DNA of 64,000 nt, taken from the NCBI GenBank assembly GCA_016110215.1, contig JADWQD010000014.1, positions 248,001-312,000 on the forward strand, given 5' to 3'. Below, in pieces: positions 53,628 to 64,000 of this stretch; the first letter of the stretch is position 1; each line of letters begins with the position of its first letter. This DNA comes from Capronia americana. Lineage: Eukaryota; Ascomycota; Eurotiomycetes; Chaetothyriales; Herpotrichiellaceae. The notes under the pieces were generated by a model that was given only the letters and a program-made list of their open reading frames with translations, was not told the origin of the DNA and did not search any database. The position numbers and the translations under genes were made by a program.

Positions 53628-55310
53628 AAGGATCTGAGGTAAGTGGGAAAGAGTGTTTCTGATGATAGAACAAGGAATGAAGGCGCAGGAGCAGAAAGAC
53701 TGCTGTTATATCAAGAATGGGAGTTGCTATGAAGCAGACAAAGCAGTGACAGAACCTGTCACTTAGAAATTCGTTGGATGAGGTGATGCAGGAGCAAACA
53801 ACTCAAGGAAAGTGTCAACTTGATATATACCACAGCCACCTAGCAAGCACGGCCCCGACATGATATTTGCCAATAAGGAGAACTGTTGCGACCGGTGGAT
53901 GTTGATTCTTCGTACCGTTAACTAGCTATGCAAAGCCCTCCGTCGCAGGCTATAGAACAGCCCGTGCATCCGGTACATGTGAACCCTCGTGCTCAGCACA
54001 GGCGTACCAACTGGAGGCTATCAGTGAGTCTGACTCTTGGTTTCCACTCTGTGATTGTCCGGTCGAAAGGCGTAGCAGCAAGTCCCGCGCAGAGAGGAAG
54101 CCAAACCCAAAGCGGGCCGGATGCGCAAAAGCAGAACGCCTCGCAGGCTTCTGGAAGCAAGACATGGAAGTATCAAGCCGGGGGCCGAGTGTATCACATG
54201 GACCACCGCCGAGAATCCTAGTAGGTAATTTCATCTGGATCCCTCTTGCAGAAGTAGAACCGGGACAGTCCCCCATGTGTAGCGCGGACGCTGCGGCTGT
54301 TTCGGGCGCGGGAGTTAATTGGCTCGGTGGCTGTGCAGGGCAAACAATGGGCAAGGCAGACATTTGCCTGGGTATCGCGTGACGTACCAAATCGCGTCAG
54401 ACCAGCTGCTTAGCTCTGTCCGATACTTTGTACGGGCAGCAAGATCGGCCAGGCATTGGATATTTCGGAAGACTGAAGCCGAAAGGAAAGTCGCAGGATG
54501 TTCGACTCGTCGCGGACCTGGCTCTAAGAGCGCGGGGTTCGGCGACACGAAGCCGACGTATAGAGATACGATGCACACGTTGAAAGCGGTGCGCCCAGCT
54601 ACTGGGACAGATCAAGACTTTACGGTTGCATTATTGTGGTCATGTGTAAGTGAATGAAAGCTCAGTGGAGAGTGAGTCGTCGCTCAAGCTTTGGGCAGAT
54701 GCGTGGGGGTTAAAGCAGCAGTGCCGCATCAACCGAGAGCCCCGTTTGTGAGGCCGTTCTTCCTCAGCTACCGACTGAATACTTTGTACTCGTAGCAAAT
54801 GAAAGAATTGGATCTCGCATGCTTCCTTGCGCAGGGCATAATTCTGGAAGCCCTCTAGAAGGATTCACCGCAGTTTCAGCCCCGCACCCGTATTCGCTTT
54901 GTTCGCCCCGGGCACCAACGGACTTGCTTGCACCTTGAGCCGCAAATGTGCTCCTTTCCACGCCCACTCTTATCTTTCAGGACATCGTATCTGGGCAAAG
55001 GATTTGGTGCACGCCCTGAGAGTCACCGGTTTCAAGGACGGGCGCCCGCAAGAGTCGGTCGGGAGCAATTCGCCTGGCATTTTCAGGCCGGAGAGGACTA
55101 TTGCCAGCTCCGTTGATACTAGTCACTATCCATCAGGGCGGAGACCTGTAGACGATGCATGCGTCCTCACTGTGTGCTCGTGACTCTCTCCCTACCTAGG
55201 AGTCATTTGAAGGTGGGCGACTCCCTTAGCACGAACGACTTCTGTACGCTGTTCTTCTACACTTGTGACGATTACCAACTCTAGCAACCCGAGTGGAACG
55301 CTATCAGAAG
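53628..55310. other. Long intergenic region
   Basis: This 1.7-kb stretch separates the flotillin start (-) from the unknown protein at 55311 (+), so both promoters are in it. Frames present are mostly overlapping shadows with no family resemblance. No RNA gene or repeat is recognised. Confidence 0.5.
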
Positions 55311-56135
55311 ATGTCCAAATCAGACCTGGACCCCTCTCCTTCAACGGACCGCATCCCTACATACGAAGAAGCACTGGCCTCGTCCAGCAGTCCCGACCCG
55401 AACTGGCGGAGGAGGACGACATCGAATGCGAGCAGCATCCGTGACGAACGCACCCGGCGAGTCTTTGAGGTTGTGACCAAAGCCATCATCCCTAGCTTTG
55501 CAAGCCACGTCTCGAATCTATGCAACCATATCACTATTATCCTCGTCCCCGCACATACCTTTCCAGCGTCCACTACAGTCACGGAGCAGAATGTCGTCTC
55601 CCCGTCGCTGCACAGCTACAGAACCTCTGGCACTGTGGTGGCCCTCACTGGAACCGAGAACCGCGCCTCATTCTGGACGCAGCAGTCTGTGGTGCAAGAA
55701 CTCGACCAAATAGTGAGGAGGGAACTCTCGGACCCTTCACCAGCCGCAACAGCCAAGGTTGTGGATGAAAAGTCTCAATCCATACCATTACCGCCACTCC
55801 AAGTCCAGCCAGGACCAGGAAATCAGCTCCCCTCTCGACCGACCAGACAGTCATGGCTCAAACGCACCTTCGCCCTCCCCGGCGAGGATCACGATCCGAC
55901 GGGCGAGACGGGCAAATGGAATCTCGGCTGGCGGAGTCCTGAACCATCTGAGACGAACACAGACCACTATACCTGGGCATCACAAACAAAAGACCGTATA
56001 AAGACACTGACGACCGACGAAGTGGCAGTTCAGACCAAGCTTCAAGACGTTAGCTTCCGGACAGAGAGCGAGATGGGGCTTCTCGAGACCACGACCGTTA
56101 AATGCATATGGATCGAAATCGAGGTCGGCGTGTAG
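55311..56135 (+). CDS. Fungal protein of unknown function with PTYEEA motif
   Basis: An intronless 274-aa frame from ATG at 55311 (MSKSDLDPSPSTDRIPTYEE). The in-frame upstream GTG is not used. The N-terminal PTYEEAL is a PPxY-like short linear motif as in arrestin/ubiquitin-ligase adaptors. A folded region follows (RRVFEVVTKAIIPSFASHVS, NLCNHITIILVPAHTF, SGTVVALTGTENRASFW, VQELDQIVRRELSD). The middle is Pro-rich, and the end forms a strand-rich segment (TVKCIWIEIEVGV). No catalytic motif is recognised. Membership in a conserved ascomycete family is likely but its role is unknown. Confidence 0.75.
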   Translation: MSKSDLDPSPSTDRIPTYEEALASSSSPDPNWRRRTTSNASSIRDERTRRVFEVVTKAIIPSFASHVSNLCNHITIILVPAHTFPASTTVTEQNVVSPSLHSYRTSGTVVALTGTENRASFWTQQSVVQELDQIVRRELSDPSPAATAKVVDEKSQSIPLPPLQVQPGPGNQLPSRPTRQSWLKRTFALPGEDHDPTGETGKWNLGWRSPEPSETNTDHYTWASQTKDRIKTLTTDEVAVQTKLQDVSFRTESEMGLLETTTVKCIWIEIEVGV

Positions 56136-56263
56136 CCCACTGTGAGAGATGAACCCAAGTCACCCATTCCATGTCATGAGAATAGGGGGTGGTACGGTCA
56201 ACTTTACATCCTAGCCTTGAGACTCACGCTCGCCTCATCATCGCCCTCAAGACTAGCAAGTAG

Positions 56264-57187
56264 TCATGGTACAAAAACCGTCCTCTCCTTCTTGTTCCCC
56301 CATGCAGTTGTCACATCCTCCAACTTTCTTGTGGTAAGCTGCATATCCGGCAACTTGGCCACCGCTTCAAGCAAGCCCGGCAACTCCTTGGCGAACTGGC
56401 TCATCGCCCACGCACCGGGCCCGGCCCCCCTAATCGTGATATTCTTGCTGCGTAGTACTGTCCCCGGAAGCGCGATATCATTGCCTGCCACCGTGCCGAT
56501 CTGCACGAACTGCGTTGGCACAGAGGACTTCAACTGGTTCAACAGCGCCACAACCGCCGGCCCGTACAGATAATCCAGGATCAAATCGACATCACCCAGG
56601 GACGAGAAATCCGTCTCCCCAGGATCAGTCGCAAGGGTGATCCGCTCGTCCAGATCCGCAATCGCAGCCAATTCCTTCGCGTTCCTGGCGACGCCGACGA
56701 TCTTGCCCGCGCCCTTGGCCCGCGCGAACTGCACAGCAACTTTGGCCGAAATTGCCGTCACGCCGGTGATGACGACGGTAAACCCCTTTGGCAGCTCCGG
56801 GTTCACCCGTCCGGCGAACGCCATCCAGCTGCTCATGCCTGGGTTCGTAAGGCCGGCGATGACTACGGGGTCCGCTCCCTCGGGGATGGGCGTGACGCTC
56901 TGCTTGGGCACGGCGATAGACTCGGCAAACCCGCCGCCGGTGGCGATGCTGTTGAAATAGACGCGCTTGCCGTCGGGGGTTTCGCCAACGCCATCTGCGC
57001 CGGGAATGTACGGCATGGTGGTGGTTTTTGTGCTGTAGTGCGTTCCTGCTGCTTGGGCGCGGACGAGCTGGTGCAGGCCCGAGGCCAACACTTTCAATGT
57101 GACGGTGTCATCTGACGATGATGGCTCGGGATGCGAAGATGTGAACGCGGGGGTAGCGCCCCAGGAGGAGACTGTGATGGCACGCAT
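56264..57187 (-). CDS. Medium-chain dehydrogenase/reductase, quinone-oxidoreductase-like
   Basis: An intronless 307-aa frame. It begins MRAITVSSWGATPAF and has the MDR N-terminal lobe (VTLKVLASGLHQLVRAQAAG, YIPGADGVGETPDGKRVYF). A Rossmann lobe follows, with GFTVVITGVTAISAKVAVQF, GKIVGVARNAKELAAI and VDLILDYLYGPAVVALL. The structural and catalytic zinc ligands of alcohol dehydrogenases are missing, which places it with the zinc-independent NADPH quinone reductase/enoyl reductase group. The substrate is unknown. At 307 aa it is slightly shorter than most (320-350). Confidence 0.88.
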   Translation of the reverse strand: MRAITVSSWGATPAFTSSHPEPSSSDDTVTLKVLASGLHQLVRAQAAGTHYSTKTTTMPYIPGADGVGETPDGKRVYFNSIATGGGFAESIAVPKQSVTPIPEGADPVVIAGLTNPGMSSWMAFAGRVNPELPKGFTVVITGVTAISAKVAVQFARAKGAGKIVGVARNAKELAAIADLDERITLATDPGETDFSSLGDVDLILDYLYGPAVVALLNQLKSSVPTQFVQIGTVAGNDIALPGTVLRSKNITIRGAGPGAWAMSQFAKELPGLLEAVAKLPDMQLTTRKLEDVTTAWGNKKERTVFVP

Positions 57188-58733
57188 GATGGTTTCGAGG
57201 CACTGAGGCTAGTTGCGTAGACCTTTATGGCGAGAATCGGCGTGAGTGTCAGTGTCAGTTTCAGTTTCAGTTTGAGTGTCCCTGTCCGTGTCAATGGAAG
57301 AGAGTGCAGTCCAGCCGATAGACAGCAGGAAGTAGATCGTTCGGATGAGTAAATTGGGGGATTTGGACACTTAACCTATGTACTTACACGCTATTTATAT
57401 TACCATCTCCCAACCTAGACACGGCGTACATGTTCCGTAATTCCTGAGTCTCTCTCTCCCTTCCTTAGGTTGAATAATTCTCTACTCATCAATCAATGGC
57501 GCACCACACCACACCCGACCAGCCCACACGCATGCACACATGGATCGATGTAGGCAGTCGTACTGTACGTAACCCGCCAGTAAGTCATTACTATCCGCTG
57601 TCCGCTGGCCGATCCCAGGTCGATGGAAGCGCGTGCAAGCTTATGTAATGTCGGCCGACTCAGGCAAAGCACGACCAGCCCGGCCGCCCTGATAGGCCAG
57701 ACGCTGGAAACGGAAGCCCGCGGCCACGTGCTGGGTGGTTGGGATGCAGCCGAGTGTGAGTGTTCCGACTTGGTCTTTGTCATCGTGCGGGTTCTTTCCA
57801 TCACACTTCGGGAGAAGGTTCACGATGGGGCGGAACGGCGAGGCAAGAGGAATCAGATGGCGCGAAGAACGGCCTAAATCCAGGCCGGAGCTCGCAATGA
57901 CGTGCGAGTGCATTTGCATACCTAGGTGCCTCGTACTTGTATGCTTGCTTACGTTGTTGTCTACTCTGAGTTCTTGGTGCATGAGTACATATATAGATGC
58001 GGCTGGCCAAAGTGGTGGAATGCATGAACGGGCCTTACTGACAGACTCTCACTCGCAGGATCCTGTACAGTAGGTCTGTCCGGACAAGGTGGCTGGCTTG
58101 ATAGGTCCGTAGTACGGATTATATCTCTAGGTACTTAATGCAATCATATCTGCATCGAGCTTGAGATTGACTCGGATTTTTATGTCGGGGTCGAGGTCTG
58201 GCTTAACCATGAGGAAGGAGGAGCTAACATTGCACGAGCAAGATCACGACTTTGTTACCTCTCCTACCAGGAAGAATTCTAGAATCTGCTCTCACAGCAC
58301 GCCGCATTGTTCTGAATCCCTACAGTCAGTACCATTCCCGCAGGTGAGAGTAGTCGGGAAATGTAACTCCTGCTCTGGGTAATACGCGTCCAAGCCCAAG
58401 CTGACGCATCGAACAAATTATATCCTAACGTCGAGCGATACGTAGCAAGCGATTCACTGTAGTAGCCGCGCTGTGGTACTGTGTAGATTGATTGTAACTC
58501 GCCATGGTCAACAGCCTGGAACATTCACTACCTAGTAATTACATTAGTGAATCAGCGCAATCACACGCGCCTTTGTTAAACCAGCTGCTCGACACGACTG
58601 CCCCTGCCAAGCAATGAGATCATTTCTCCCCCCGCCAACTCCAATACAAAACATACGACAGTGGAGACAAGAAGTTGATCCAAGGACTGCTGCCTACTAC
58701 AGGAGATACTCTGATAATCCACCATTGACCAAC
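57188..58733. other. Intergenic: MDR and TBCA divergent promoters
   Basis: This 1.5-kb stretch lies between the starts of the MDR gene (-) and tubulin cofactor A (+). It contains an imperfect GTCAGT/TTCAGT hexamer array at about 57241-57285. ORFs inside are unsupported. Confidence 0.5.
57241..57285. repeat. Imperfect hexamer array (GTCAGT/TTCAGT)
   Basis: About seven degenerate 6-bp units just upstream of the MDR gene, probably in its 5' leader or promoter. Confidence 0.7.
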
Positions 58734-59353
58734 ATGGCCCCCTCTCAGACCCAGATCGCCATCTCCTCGCTGCAGCGCCTCTTGAAGGAAGAGAAATCGT
58801 ACTACACGGAACAGGAACAGCAAGAAGCGCGCATCGCAAAGTTGGAGAACGAGGCCAACAGCAATGATGAAAACCACGAGTACCAGCTCAAGCAGGAGGT
58901 AAGTCACCGAGCGGCTGTGCAGCCTCCTAGACCTTTGACCTCCCTGGACCGGATTCACCGGCTGGATGGTCGCTCGAACCGAGCAGAGAAGGATTGGGAT
59001 ATCGATGTTCTCCGCACCCATTACTGACACACATGTGTTTGTCTCCAGCGCAAAGCACTGGAAGAAACCAAAGCCATGATTCCTCAGATGCGGGACCGGA
59101 TCACCAACGCGCGGGAGAAGCTGGAGAATATGCTGGTAAGTCTGGTGGTCCCGCTGGCCTTCGGTTGATTTCTCCGCCGGGATCAGTGATATAAGATATC
59201 AATGGACGGAAATGATTGACTGTTGCTTAGGACACCACTACCAATGAACAGGAGCGAGATGCGGCGGTCGAGATTCTCAAGAAGGCAAAGGACGCGCAGA
59301 AGGATGATCCCATCGCTGGAGGGCACGGCACTGCTGCCGTCAATGGCTCGTGA
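58734..59353 (+). CDS. RBL2: Tubulin-specific chaperone A (cofactor A)
   Basis: Three exons (58734-58898, 59049-59135, 59231-59353) give 124 aa. It is almost entirely helical, as expected for the three-helix cofactor A: TQIAISSLQRLLKEEKSYYT, EQQEARIAKLENEANS, ALEETKAMIPQMRDRITNA and REKLENML. A short Gly/Asp tail (DDPIAGGHGTAAVNGS) follows. The protein captures beta-tubulin released from the chaperonin and helps balance tubulin assembly in the cytosol. Both introns are phase 0. The assignment rests on the SLxRLLKE..YxxE pattern and length (108-130 aa in the family). Confidence 0.88.
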
Positions 59354-59764
59354 AGCGGATGACGCATCGAAGTAAAGAAACGCTGTGGGACGAGCTACTA
59401 CAGTACGATTGTGACGAATACGACTGTGAGCATGGGAGAGACGAACGGATGTGAGAGGAGCCAGGCAATGGGATCGGCATCATCTGCTCGCCATTTGCTC
59501 TCTATGCTTTCACGATCGCAGATGACGGGGCATCCCCTCGCGGAGGGACCTGATGGGTCACTTGGCTGCGTTTCTCGAGCATGACGAGTCTGTATTTTCA
59601 GGATCATCAGCATCAGTCGCCGTTGCCCATTGTCTTGTCTATCCGCCATCGAAGCAAATGCATCGGCGCCTAAGATGGCGAACATCTGGGTGGCCAGCAA
59701 AGTGCTGGTTACGTGACTCCATGTATTTCTGCTAGCGTTTGTCCAAATCTCGCTTAGACATTTC
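59354..59764. other. Intergenic between convergent genes
   Basis: This 411-bp stretch lies between RBL2 (+) and the THO subunit gene (-). Nothing further is seen. Confidence 0.5.
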
Positions 59765-60785
59765 TCAGCTCGTGTCCATGTCGTCTCTGGACTCATTTGC
59801 TGGTTTGTCGATATCCCCTGCGGCCACCACATTTTCCGTCGGTACCGACTCTACAGCCCCGGCGTCCATTTCGACATCCTCATCACCCGTAGGCCTGGGT
59901 GTAGCGCCTTCTGGGGCATGCGACCTCGGGGTCAATGCACCGCTTCCTCTCAACCCCGATGGTCGTGGTGTAGGCGCATCGTCCATGGGTCTGGGTGTGC
60001 CCATATTGGATAGGCCGTCTCTCTCCCTCTCACCTTCCTCTCCGTCTTCGTCCCCATGGTTCTCAGTCTCTGCATCCGGCTCCTTTTCATCTCGAATTAT
60101 CCTTCGTAGCCTCATTCCCTCGCCCACAACATTCTGCAACTGTTCCCTCCTTTCGGACCACGCGGACTTCAACTCTCCACTCTCCCGCTCTAACTCCTCA
60201 ATCTCCGATCTCAACTTCTCGATGTTGGCGTGCTGCTCCGCCCTCGTCACCTTCAGCTTTTCATCTCTCGTGATCTTCTCCGCTAGCACATCGTACGTTT
60301 TTCTGACGGCGAGGGTCTTCTGCGCCTCATCCAGCTGCACTCTCAACTGGCCGAGGTTTTCGCGCACGTCATTGGCGGTCTGTTCGATCTTGAGCTTTTC
60401 TGCAGCATATCGCTCACGCTCCCGCGTATTTGCAGCGCGGAGGAATTGGATGCGCGCGATGGAGGACTCAAAGGCCGCAAAATCAAGGATTATATCTTCG
60501 CGGAAGCGCGCGAGAGATTGCAGGAAACGTTCGTTTTGGTCTGCGGAAGCGGCAGCTTCTGCATCGTCGTTCGTAGGAGAGGCTCGAGCGAGAAAGGCGT
60601 TGATGGGCGTAGTAGGCGCGAGGAGTCGCTTAGAGACGCGTTTGTACGGTCGTTCTTCAATACCCAGGAGTCGAGTCGCATGAAGTTTGTCTTCCACATA
60701 TCAGTTCATTACTTTCTTCGACAGTTTGTTCGGCGCAAAATCGCTCACCTTCTTCAGCTTGATCAAGCACCGTGAATGTGGCCAT
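59765..60785 (-). CDS. THO complex subunit 7-like protein
   Basis: Two exons (60785-60749 and 60690-59765) around a 58-nt intron give 320 aa. The join yields MATFTVLDQAEEDKLHATRL, followed by the THOC7/Mft1 signature IEERPYKRVSKRLL. A long coiled-coil follows (REDIILDFAAFESSIARIQF, RERERYAAEKLKIEQTANDV, EKLRSEIEELERESGELKSA). The last 110 residues are acidic and disordered with repeated TPRP segments (MGTPRPMDDAPTPRP, then GATPRP). In the THO complex it would link transcription to mRNP packaging and export. The second-exon Met was rejected as start because the upstream exon fits the family N-terminus. Confidence 0.85.
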
Positions 60786-61180
60786 GTTTGCTATCTAGCA
60801 GGTATGCATGCGGCCAAGGTGCAAAGGCCAGAAGGTTGCACCATATTGGTATCACCCAACGGTCAAACTACTCCGCAACAGAAGGCTGGGCATACTCCGT
60901 ACTCAAGACAAGGCTGCGCTATTCCGAACGCGGCATGACGAGGCTTTGAATGGCTGGTCTTCCGCCGCGGGTCACTTCACTCCTACCGCCTGCGGCCATT
61001 GTCTGGATTGAATAGCCTATTCACCAACCATGCGCCGAGCGAGTCACGACAGTGAAGTCTGGGAATATACCTTCTGGACTCGCCTCTCCATTCTGTCTTG
61101 CCCTCCTCCATAACACTCCCCTACTCACTCACTCAATCACAACTTCTTACACCACTATACTCACTACACAACCTTTCAAC
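60786..61180. promoter_or_regulatory. Divergent promoter of THO subunit and elongin A genes
   Basis: This 395-bp stretch lies between two divergent starts. Pyrimidine-rich tracts (61085-61180) precede the elongin A ATG, as usual for fungal promoters and leaders. Confidence 0.55.
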
Positions 61181-62606
61181 ATGCCTGCCGACAGTCTCCT
61201 TGACATGGCCCGCCGGGTCGCCGGTCGCAATGTTCACAAGATCACCGACATTGGAGATGTTTCCTACAACGTAATCCGCCCGGTCCTACTGAAAATCGAG
61301 AGCCCCGAGCAGCTGGTGAGTCGACTGTCTCCGATCCCTCCGCCGTGCCGTGCTAAGCCTCGGGCAGTACCAACTTGAGCTCAACTCGCCGCAACTGGTC
61401 GGTAACACCGCCGAACTGTGGCTCAATTTCATGAGGCGAGACATACCAGACTACGAACTCAAACCACACGTTCCCAAGAACCCCACGAGTTGGTATAAAG
61501 TATACAAGAAACTCAAGAATGAGGCATCAAAAGCTGCGGCTGATGCTGAAGCCGTCCTCAAAGCCACACTCTCAGGTATCAAGTCCATGAAGGAGGAGAA
61601 CCTTGCAGAGGTAGTCAGCACCGAGAGGGGCAACGCACTCTATTCCAGCACCAACGCACCAGGTCCGTCCAGGAGAGGCAGGATCATGTACAACTACATG
61701 TCCGGCAGAACTGGCTCCAAAGGCGCCAACAGGATGACGCTGATGGAAAAGATCCGCAAGGAAGCAAAGAGCGCCAAGACCGGCGTGATGGGGCGGCCCA
61801 TGCATGAACTTCAGAAGAAACACAACGGCGTCGTCAAAGCTCCGGCGCAATTCGTCGAAGACGTGAAGCGCATGAAAGTCTTACAACAAGTTGAGGCGAA
61901 GAAGGCCCTTATTCCTCCTCCCAAGAGACCTTTATCGACTACCATGGGCCCGGGCACTTCCGCCAGAACCTCAAAACCCCCGATGCATGCGCCAGGAAGT
62001 CGCCCACCAAAGCCGAGACCCCAACCTGCAGCTGCCAATGGTCTGGAACCATATGACCTGACCAGCGATCGGGAAGCACGACTCCGAGCCCTGAAAGCAG
62101 GGAAACCGATCCCTTCCAAAGCTACCGTTCCAGATTCGGAGCTTACTCCATCCCCAACATCACGAGAGCCGAGATTACAGTCCACAGGCGACGCAACCGG
62201 CACCTTGACTCTTGACTTCCTCGAGTCCGACTCCGACTCCGAACCCGTTAAAAGCACCCCCAAGCGCAGTAACTTACGACAGCGAGAAGAGGACGACGCA
62301 CTCTTCGGTCGCACCACCACTCCCAGCGTCAAACGAAAGCGAGACATCGAGGACGACTCCGGCCTTCCGCGAAAAGTCATCCGGCCCGTCAGCGACGAAG
62401 ATGTTTCCCCGCCACCCCAGAAACTCTCCCACCCGAGCAGCGGTGACAACGTCAGCCCGGCCCACAAACTGCTCAAACCGACCGTTTCGGATGCGGCCCT
62501 CCTCGCCCGGTCTCGGAGTCCCTTGACGTTGTCACCAGCGTCGTCTCCGCGACTCCAACCGATCAAGAAGCGCCAGGCGCCCAGCTTGTTCATGAAGAGG
62601 AAGTAA
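61181..62606 (+). CDS. ELA1: Elongin A (RNA polymerase II SIII subunit)
   Basis: Two exons (61181-61315 and 61368-62606) around a 52-nt intron give 457 aa. The N-terminal 110 residues carry the Elongin A domain: SLLDMARRVAGRNVHKITDI, YNVIRPVLLKIESPEQLYQL (across the splice) and LVGNTAELWLNFMRRDIPDY. This BC-box/F-box-like segment binds elongin C. A basic stretch (KVYKKLKNEASKAAADAEAV, MTLMEKIRKEAKSAK) follows, and the C-terminal half is disordered with Ser/Pro and Arg/Lys, including SVKRKRDIED as a possible nuclear localisation signal. In fungi it joins Elc1 and a cullin in degradation of stalled Pol II. The gene is intact. Confidence 0.9.
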
Positions 62607-63905
62607 GGAGTCTGTGGCTTTGGACAAGCAGTACAGCGCCTGGAGACGGCGACAGGGACATGGATTCAAATGTGGCAGCGAGACACATGATGTGGAGTCA
62701 CGAAATCAGCGAAAACAGCGAGGTGTTGGTAAATGCACGGGATAGGTTTGATCGATCATGCATGAATGCCATATTTGACCAAGACGGTTCCAATCACATA
62801 TGATACATGTGGCTATGACGACCAGGACAATTAGTCGAGATTACAGCATCCGAACAAGATGTTTCGGCTGGCTGGCTAGCTGGCTAGCTGGCTTGCGCGC
62901 ATAGTTTTCATGGCTAGGTACATTGAATTGAATAGGATAAAGTAGATTGGGATAGAATGGAGAACATCTTGATCGTGCCGCGTCATGTTGATCGTTCAAA
63001 TCCACGACTGGGACAGTGACCATGACAGTGGCCATATACAGATCATACCATTGCTCGTCCGCGCCAGTGTGTGGCTGTAGACTTAATACTGGGCGATCTC
63101 TGACCTGACTACAGTGCCTGCTTATGCGGACGGAAATCACGCTCACTATCTGTCTACACAGTGCCCTTTTGTCGTAACGCCCGCCGTGTCCATGTTCATA
63201 ATGCGTCTCCCCATGCAAATCCCCACGCCCATGCTCACTCACTTTGCCCACCCATCTTGAAATGCGTGCGTCGTGCGTCGTGGGTCATGCATCTCTCGTG
63301 CGGAGAGCCAGTCGTGTTGTCGTATCTCCCTCATATGTATGGCTTGGCTCGCTGGCTTCATGTACAGTATGAGAATCCTCATTCGCAAGGATTTGCGCAC
63401 TGCTTGGCCGCCTCAATAACCCCAATGCCACGTCACAGTTGCGGTCACATTGTCCCCAGAGACTCGGCAGTCAACTCGAAACGGTCAGCAGGAGTAACCC
63501 CCTCTCAAGGCGAGCACCAAATGTAATGTATTGCCGCCTTCGAGGCCGTAGTCTGCCGCTGTTTTTTCGTCGGCCCTGTATAACACACACACATTCCCTT
63601 AGCACGTCATCTCACCCAAGTCAAATCAAATCAAACCAAGCCATCGTTCTTCCAATCCCCACGTCTGTTCCTTGGACACAATAGAGCCGCCATATCTCGT
63701 GGACATGGTTGTGTGATGCGGAACAGGGTTTGGGCCTCCAGAAGAAAGGAAGGAGACACAGACAGAGACAGAGAGGGGGAGAGGAACGGATTACGCACAT
63801 CTGCTTTCCACCGTAAATCAACCGCTGCTGGACTGGGGGGATGCCTTCCTTTTCTTCGACACGCTCTTTGATTCGTGAGACCTAAACTCCCCGAAGACAG
63901 GTCAG
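62607..63905. other. Intergenic
   Basis: This 1.3-kb stretch lies after elongin A. It includes a GGCTAGCT tandem array at about 62866-62893. Frames here lack protein character. It probably holds 3' UTRs of two convergent genes. Confidence 0.45.
62866..62893. repeat. Short GGCTAGCT tandem array
   Basis: About 3.5 copies of an 8-bp palindromic unit. Confidence 0.85.
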
Positions 63906-64000
63906 TCAGTCAGTGTCCTCTCCGAGCGCCTCGGTTTCTGTTTTCTGGGTGGGGTGGGTCGTGGTGGCTTCCATGTCCGGGACGTTCTTCACTGCCCGGT
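63906..64000 (-). CDS. Possible C-terminal end of a gene running off the right edge
   Basis: A minus-strand frame, open to the window edge, reads RAVKNVPDMEATTTHPTQKT and ends EALGEDTD with TGA at 63908-63906. The composition is protein-like and acidic. With 31 codons and no family resemblance it is tentative. Confidence 0.3.
   Translation of the reverse strand, partial: RAVKNVPDMEATTTHPTQKTETEALGEDTD

Noticed and set aside
1..64000. tRNA, rRNA, CRISPR array or intact transposon
   Set aside because: I found no tRNA B-box with matching arms, no spaced direct-repeat array, and no transposase or reverse transcriptase frame.

Overview
The window is nuclear DNA of a filamentous ascomycete (Pezizomycotina). 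The evidence is short spliceosomal introns (mostly 47-100 nt, GT..AG, one GC..AG), dense genes on both strands, Zn2Cys6 and C2H2 regulators, a P450 with the fungal FSSGPRACLG heme loop, and orthologues of fungal housekeeping genes (URA3/pyrG, SWE1, VAC7, RPL42, MTD1). A eurotiomycete such as a black yeast is plausible, but that placement is inference. Gene models below were spliced by hand, and every multi-exon model was checked for reading phase.

Left part (1-12.5 kb), mostly conserved single genes: the C-terminal part of a fungal transcription factor cut by the window edge; MTD1 (one-carbon metabolism); a minimal soluble cytochrome b5; a small bZIP factor; an unrecognised three-exon gene; a 2H-phosphoesterase-like protein; ribosomal protein eL42; and a small charged fungal protein.

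Middle part (about 12.9-36 kb), an accessory block that looks like a catabolic or specialised-metabolism cluster: a gene remnant, two related S15/CocE-type alpha/beta hydrolases, a cupin, a membrane-tailed aldehyde-dehydrogenase-like protein lacking the catalytic residues, a polyhistidine orphan, an FAD monooxygenase fused to an acetoacetate-decarboxylase-like domain, a regulator-like protein without a DNA-binding domain, a C2H2+Zn2Cys6 transcription factor, a TRI12-like MFS exporter, a LigB/DODA-type extradiol dioxygenase and a cytochrome P450. No PKS, NRPS or terpene synthase is present. The content (hydroxylation, ring cleavage, hydrolysis, export, local regulators) fits processing of an aromatic compound. 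The divergent MFS/dioxygenase promoter carries a strong 45-bp inverted repeat, and the divergent regulator pair shares two CACGTG boxes.

Right part (36.9-64 kb) returns to housekeeping genes: a large RS-rich DUF3824 protein, VAC7, orotidine-phosphate decarboxylase, the Wee1-type kinase SWE1, flotillin, an unknown protein, an MDR oxidoreductase, tubulin cofactor A, THO subunit 7, elongin A, and the tail of a gene running off the right edge. Intergenic stretches over about 300 bp are described as separate entries.
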